From Hypholoma sublateritium FD-334 SS-4 (lineage: Eukaryota > Basidiomycota > Agaricomycetes > Agaricales > Strophariaceae), in assembly GCA_000827495.1 (NCBI GenBank), contig KN817618.1, positions 1 to 64,000 of the forward strand: DNA of 64,000 bases, read 5' to 3'. Position 1 is the stretch's first letter. Each line of letters begins with the position of its first letter. This document shows, in pieces, positions 60,763 through 64,000 of this stretch. Both the position numbers and the translations under genes were made by a program. Under the pieces are notes generated by a model, which did not search any database, was not told where the DNA came from, and saw nothing but the letters and a program-made list of their open reading frames with translations.

Positions 60763-62767
60763 ATGCTGACCGACACCAGACAATACCGGAAGAAACTTCA
60801 CGGATGGTTGAGCTACGCTTTCGCTAGGTAAGTCGCACTCACCACATCGAAATGAATCACGTTCAAGCGTGTCGTATCCCAGTGAAGTTTTTGTTATTGT
60901 ATCCTTGACTCTCTTCCTGCCAATTTGTCTTGAGCAATTCGCTAGGGACAACGGCTACTTGTTACCAGACAAAATCGAACCATGTTCTGCTCTCCGGACC
61001 TCTCCAACGAATGGAACAACAGTACTAGACGTGGACTCGCGGTGTGTAGTGAAGATAGGGTGGGCCTGGATAGACAGTGCGAGCTTTAGGTGTGTACAAA
61101 CGCCCCCTGTCCAAGGGAGTACTAATATCGCCGCACAAGTCTATACATATATTCAATATCCGTAGCTCTTCAAGCTATCACAGTAATTTCGATGGGTGGA
61201 ATCGCTGATCATCGTGAGCTCCACAGTTGCTTTCATCATTTCCAACCTGACACGCAGAACAGCTCCCCACCGCAAGAAATTGCTTCTTGGCTTCGCGGCG
61301 CTGGGCTCCATAGCGGCAACACTATTTCTCCTCCTTCCTTCTACCTCTCCTGTTTGGTATCTCTCTGCCCTGCTCGCGATGTCTGCCAATGTCGGGTTCG
61401 GCGCTTCCATTGTGGCTATGAACGCCTACATCCCTTCCCTGGCACAAGAAGCTCCAGAAGTCGTCGACATCATGTCTCAGCTGCTCGCACTTGGAGACGG
61501 GCCTACCGCGGACGCCGAGGGAGACGCTGACGGAGGTTCAGAGAATGCTTCTGCACCCTTACTCGCCAGATCTGCGCCAACAGACGCGGATAGGAAAAAC
61601 GAACTGGAGACAGAATATCAGGTCGAACTCTCCCGCGCTACCTCTCGCATATCCTCGCTGGGCATCGCTCTTGGTTACGGTGCGGGAATCTGCCTCCTCA
61701 TAGTCGCTTTAATCCCCGTCACCAAGCTCGGCGGGTCCACATTCTCGTTGCGCCTGGCCATTGGCCTGAGTGGGATATGGTGGGCCGTGTTCACAATCCC
61801 TGCTGCACTGTGGTTACCCAGCAGCCGACCTATTGCCCTTTCTTCCCGCCGCCATACTGAACCGCGTGATGCGGAAAATCAAGAATGGAATTCGCGCCGC
61901 GAAATCGTAGCTGCGTGGGTCAGATTGCGAAATATGCTTCGATGGAGTGAGATCAAGAAACTGAGGAATACGTTCAAATACTTAGCTGCGTGGTTTCTTC
62001 TCTCTGACGGTATGTATCACCCATCTTTGTCTCAGCGTACTTGAGGACTCACATGTTCGCAGGCTTTACCACTATCACGTCAACTGCTATACTATTCGGC
62101 AAAACCACGTTACATATGTCGCCGTCCGCGCTCATCCTCATTGGTGTGTTGACTCCTACGTCGGGGATCCTCGGCTCGCTTCTCTGGCCCGTCCTGCAAC
62201 GCAAGTTCGGATGGTCAAATCTCAAGGTTCTGGTAATACTGGTAATACTGGCGTCCATGATCCCGGCGTACGGCTGTATGGGCTTCGCATTCCAGGGTCG
62301 GACGCGTTTTGGGGGACTGACGACACAAAGCGAGATGTTCGGATTGGCGGTGTACTTCGGTATGACATTCTCCTCGGCTGAATATGAGGAAGCTCATGTG
62401 GCAAACGTAGGTTCTGTATATGGGGCGTTCCAGGGGTACGCACGCGCCTTCTATGCCGAGCTGCTCCCCCCTGGAGAGGAAGCGAGGTGGTACGGCCTCT
62501 TCTCTATAACGGATAAAGTCAGTGTTCACCATCCACCAACGCCCGATGAATAGCCATTAACTGTGCACTGACCCTTACCTTATCCAGTCCAGCTCATTTA
62601 TCGGTCCCCTAGTTGTCGGCATCATATCCGACCTCACTGGAAATATTCGATACGCGTTCTTCTTCCTTGTCTTCATGATCTGGCTGGCCGTGCCCGTTCT
62701 TATAAGCGTCGACGTCGACCAGGGACGGAGGGATGCACAGGAATACGAGTACCACGCGACTTCGTGA
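60763..62767 (+). CDS. ATG22: ATG22-like vacuolar amino acid exporter
   Basis: Six exons (60763-60827, 60883-61089, 61140-61213, 61263-62009, 62063-62517, 62588-62767) sum to 575 residues. The N-terminus (YRKKLHGWLSYAFASEVF) leads into membrane segments: VIVSLTLFLPICLEQFA, SISVALQAITVISM, KLLLGFAALGSIAATLFLLL, VWYLSALLAMSANVGFGASI, LGIALGYGAGICLLIVALIP, IGLSGIWWAVFTIPAALWL, and others up to YAFFFLVFMIWLAVPVLI. The motif GGIADHPPHRKK is typical of this MFS branch, as is ARDNGYLLPD. In yeast Atg22 releases leucine and other amino acids from the vacuole after autophagic breakdown. The first ATG that keeps the family N-terminus is 60763; the protein starts abruptly, so an upstream exon cannot be excluded. 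Confidence 0.9.
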
Positions 62768-63040
62768 TGTGAGCCGCGTGAGGTGCTGACGATGTAGATA
62801 CCTCGTTGAATGAACTTCAAGACCTGTGGATAAGACTTCCTTCTTGATAGCTGGGTACACTTGCCTAGACGTATATTTAATTTTGTTGAACAATAGTAGT
62901 AAGTTCTATCTGCACGTTGTTGTTCGCTAGTCTACTTCAACAGTATGTGTGCTGCATTAGCAGTGCTTATATTTGGTAGAGACTTTCAGTAAGAGAAAAG
63001 GAAGGGAGGCATTTGGATGCCTATTGTCGGAGTCGCATTT

Positions 63041-64000
63041 TCAGCTCTTAGCCTTCCTTTCCTCCAGCGACCACGGTCCGGTGATTGGACATCCGAGCAG
63101 CCCGCTAGCATTCTTCATAACCTCCTCGTGGCCCTCTATTCCAGGGTGGTGAATCAGCGTGCCACTATCACTCAACTGATATTTCACTTGACATACCTTG
63201 TTCCCATTTGATTGGACCCTATTAGTGTAGGTACGATTAGAGTGTTTACCAAAGCGAGTAAGACCACCGACCAGCTCTTCAATGCGATACCCTGCACTTT
63301 TCAACCTGCGATCCAAAAAGATAAATCGCGCTGAGGTGACATTTGAATATAGCTCGGAATTACTTTTGACTAGGCATTTCTGGTAGTAACCGAAGTTTGA
63401 CCAGTATAAGATCCCAATAATAGCCCAAAGCGTAAGTGGGTTCAGCCTTGTACCACGGGCGAGGCGTATATCTATACCAGCCAGCGAATTAGTAGCAGCA
63501 TAGCACAATATTGTGAATGAAAATAGAGTAAAATTTAATTACCTAAGGGGGTGCATCCGGGCACAGTCGCCGCTTTCTGATTTCCGTGGAGGACCTCTCT
63601 CAATCATAAATCTCCCGGAAAATCGCGGAAGGAGGAAAAATCGCTGAACAAGGGCAGTGATATTAAACAAGCCAGCGACAATAGCATAGAACACCAGAGG
63701 TGGCCTTTCGTACCTGAAATGGTCTGAGAATATATGATATAAAAACAATTGAGACTTACATCAGAGCTTGACGTGTACAGTCATCTATTAAGCACAGAAC
63801 GAAGCGTTCCACAAGGGTCTTGCAGCCTTTAGGAACTGATTCGAGTACCTCGTTTATAGTAGCTCTAGCAACATTTTTATTAGTCTGCGCTGGAATTTTG
63901 TGCGTCCTTTCGTATTCCTGCAATAACAAATAACGTCAATTGGTTCCACTTCAAATACATCAATCGTTCGGACGGCTCTACCGTTCTCCAAGTGATCATG
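63041..64000 (-). CDS. mpaB-like ER-bound oxygenase (DUF2236 family), 3' part only
   Basis: The gene continues beyond the right edge of the window; the stop is at 63041. Reading inwards from 64000: KIPAQTNKNVARATINEVLE, VERFVLCLIDDCTRQALM, then after an intron YERPPLVFYAIVAGLF, VQRFFLLPRFSGRFM, further GYRIEELVGGLTRF, and after an intron GHEEVMKNASGLLGCPITGPW, ending EERKAKS. The pattern DDCTRQALMYERPP..RFFLLPRF and GYRIEEL..GCPITGPW matches, as far as I recall, the C-terminal half of fungal DUF2236/mpaB proteins, heme-dependent oxygenases that cut terpenoid side chains in the mycophenolic acid pathway and have many uncharacterised relatives. The catalytic His/Asp region lies outside the window. 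Boundaries of the middle exons (63300-63520) are uncertain. Confidence 0.6.

Noticed and set aside
60580..60951. 123-codon minus-strand frame
   Set aside because: Antisense to the first ATG22 exons, which carry the family motifs and fit splice signals.
1..64000. tRNA or rRNA genes
   Set aside because: No stretch with a B-box and cloverleaf pattern or rRNA-like sequence was found by eye; a tRNA scan would be needed to exclude a divergent one.

Overview
This window is nuclear DNA of a basidiomycete fungus, most likely a wood- or litter-decaying Agaricomycete of the Polyporales type. Genes are dense, on both strands, and cut by many introns of about 50-60 bases with GT-AG (occasionally GC-AG) ends. 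The protein families point the same way: two DyP-type peroxidases, an AA9 lytic polysaccharide monooxygenase, a fungalysin metalloprotease, HeLo-like/NB-ARC/TPR NLR-type proteins, polypore-style F-box proteins, and a Crypton/Ndc10-type recombinase remnant. The species assignment is inference; there are no rRNA or tRNA genes to check it. Two runs of N (15347-15399 and 38529-38553) show a draft assembly.

Layout. 1-7.6 kb is gene-poor: a G+C-rich stretch with opposite strand bias on either side of a strong hairpin, an 87-bp tandem repeat, and a broken Crypton-like recombinase. 7.8-11.1 kb holds an F-box-like gene with a long linker of repeated MVARxPxVRDED motifs. 12.0-13.3 kb is a dienelactone hydrolase. 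13.4-15.6 kb is repeat territory: a decayed copy of the F-box gene's 3' end and a non-autonomous hAT-like element with an 8-bp target duplication. 15.8-20.8 kb is the most unusual gene, a chimera whose N-terminal half is an NLR (N-terminal helical domain plus NB-ARC) and whose C-terminal half is a copy of the neighbouring F-box/MVAR protein; the intact NLR paralogue with its TPR tail lies at 28.1-31.5 kb. Between them are a 5-oxoprolinase gene lacking its HydB half and a 5'-truncated LINE with poly(A) and a 13-bp target duplication.

33.3-50.1 kb is an ordinary enzyme-rich region: DyP peroxidase 1, a ZZ-finger/DUF7514-like protein, a fungalysin, an alpha/beta hydrolase, an ornithine cyclodeaminase-like enzyme, DyP peroxidase 2 on the opposite strand, and AA9. 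A Mutator-like miniature element with 130-bp inverted ends and a 9-bp target duplication sits at 37.9-38.8 kb. 50.8-64.0 kb holds conserved housekeeping genes: a TVP38/TMEM64 Golgi membrane protein, a large protein with four dsRBD-like repeats and a proline-rich tail, a phytanoyl-CoA dioxygenase-like enzyme, SUMO, ATG22, and the 3' part of an mpaB-like (DUF2236) gene running off the window. A TA-flanked inverted-repeat element lies just after SUMO.

How they fit: the peroxidases, AA9 and fungalysin are consistent with extracellular or stress-related breakdown of plant and protein material. The 7.8-31.5 kb interval looks like a recombining block in which NLR and F-box modules have been duplicated, joined and partly lost, with transposons close by. 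Gene models were built by hand from reading frames, splice signals and recalled family patterns; where exon sums are stated they were checked to be multiples of three.
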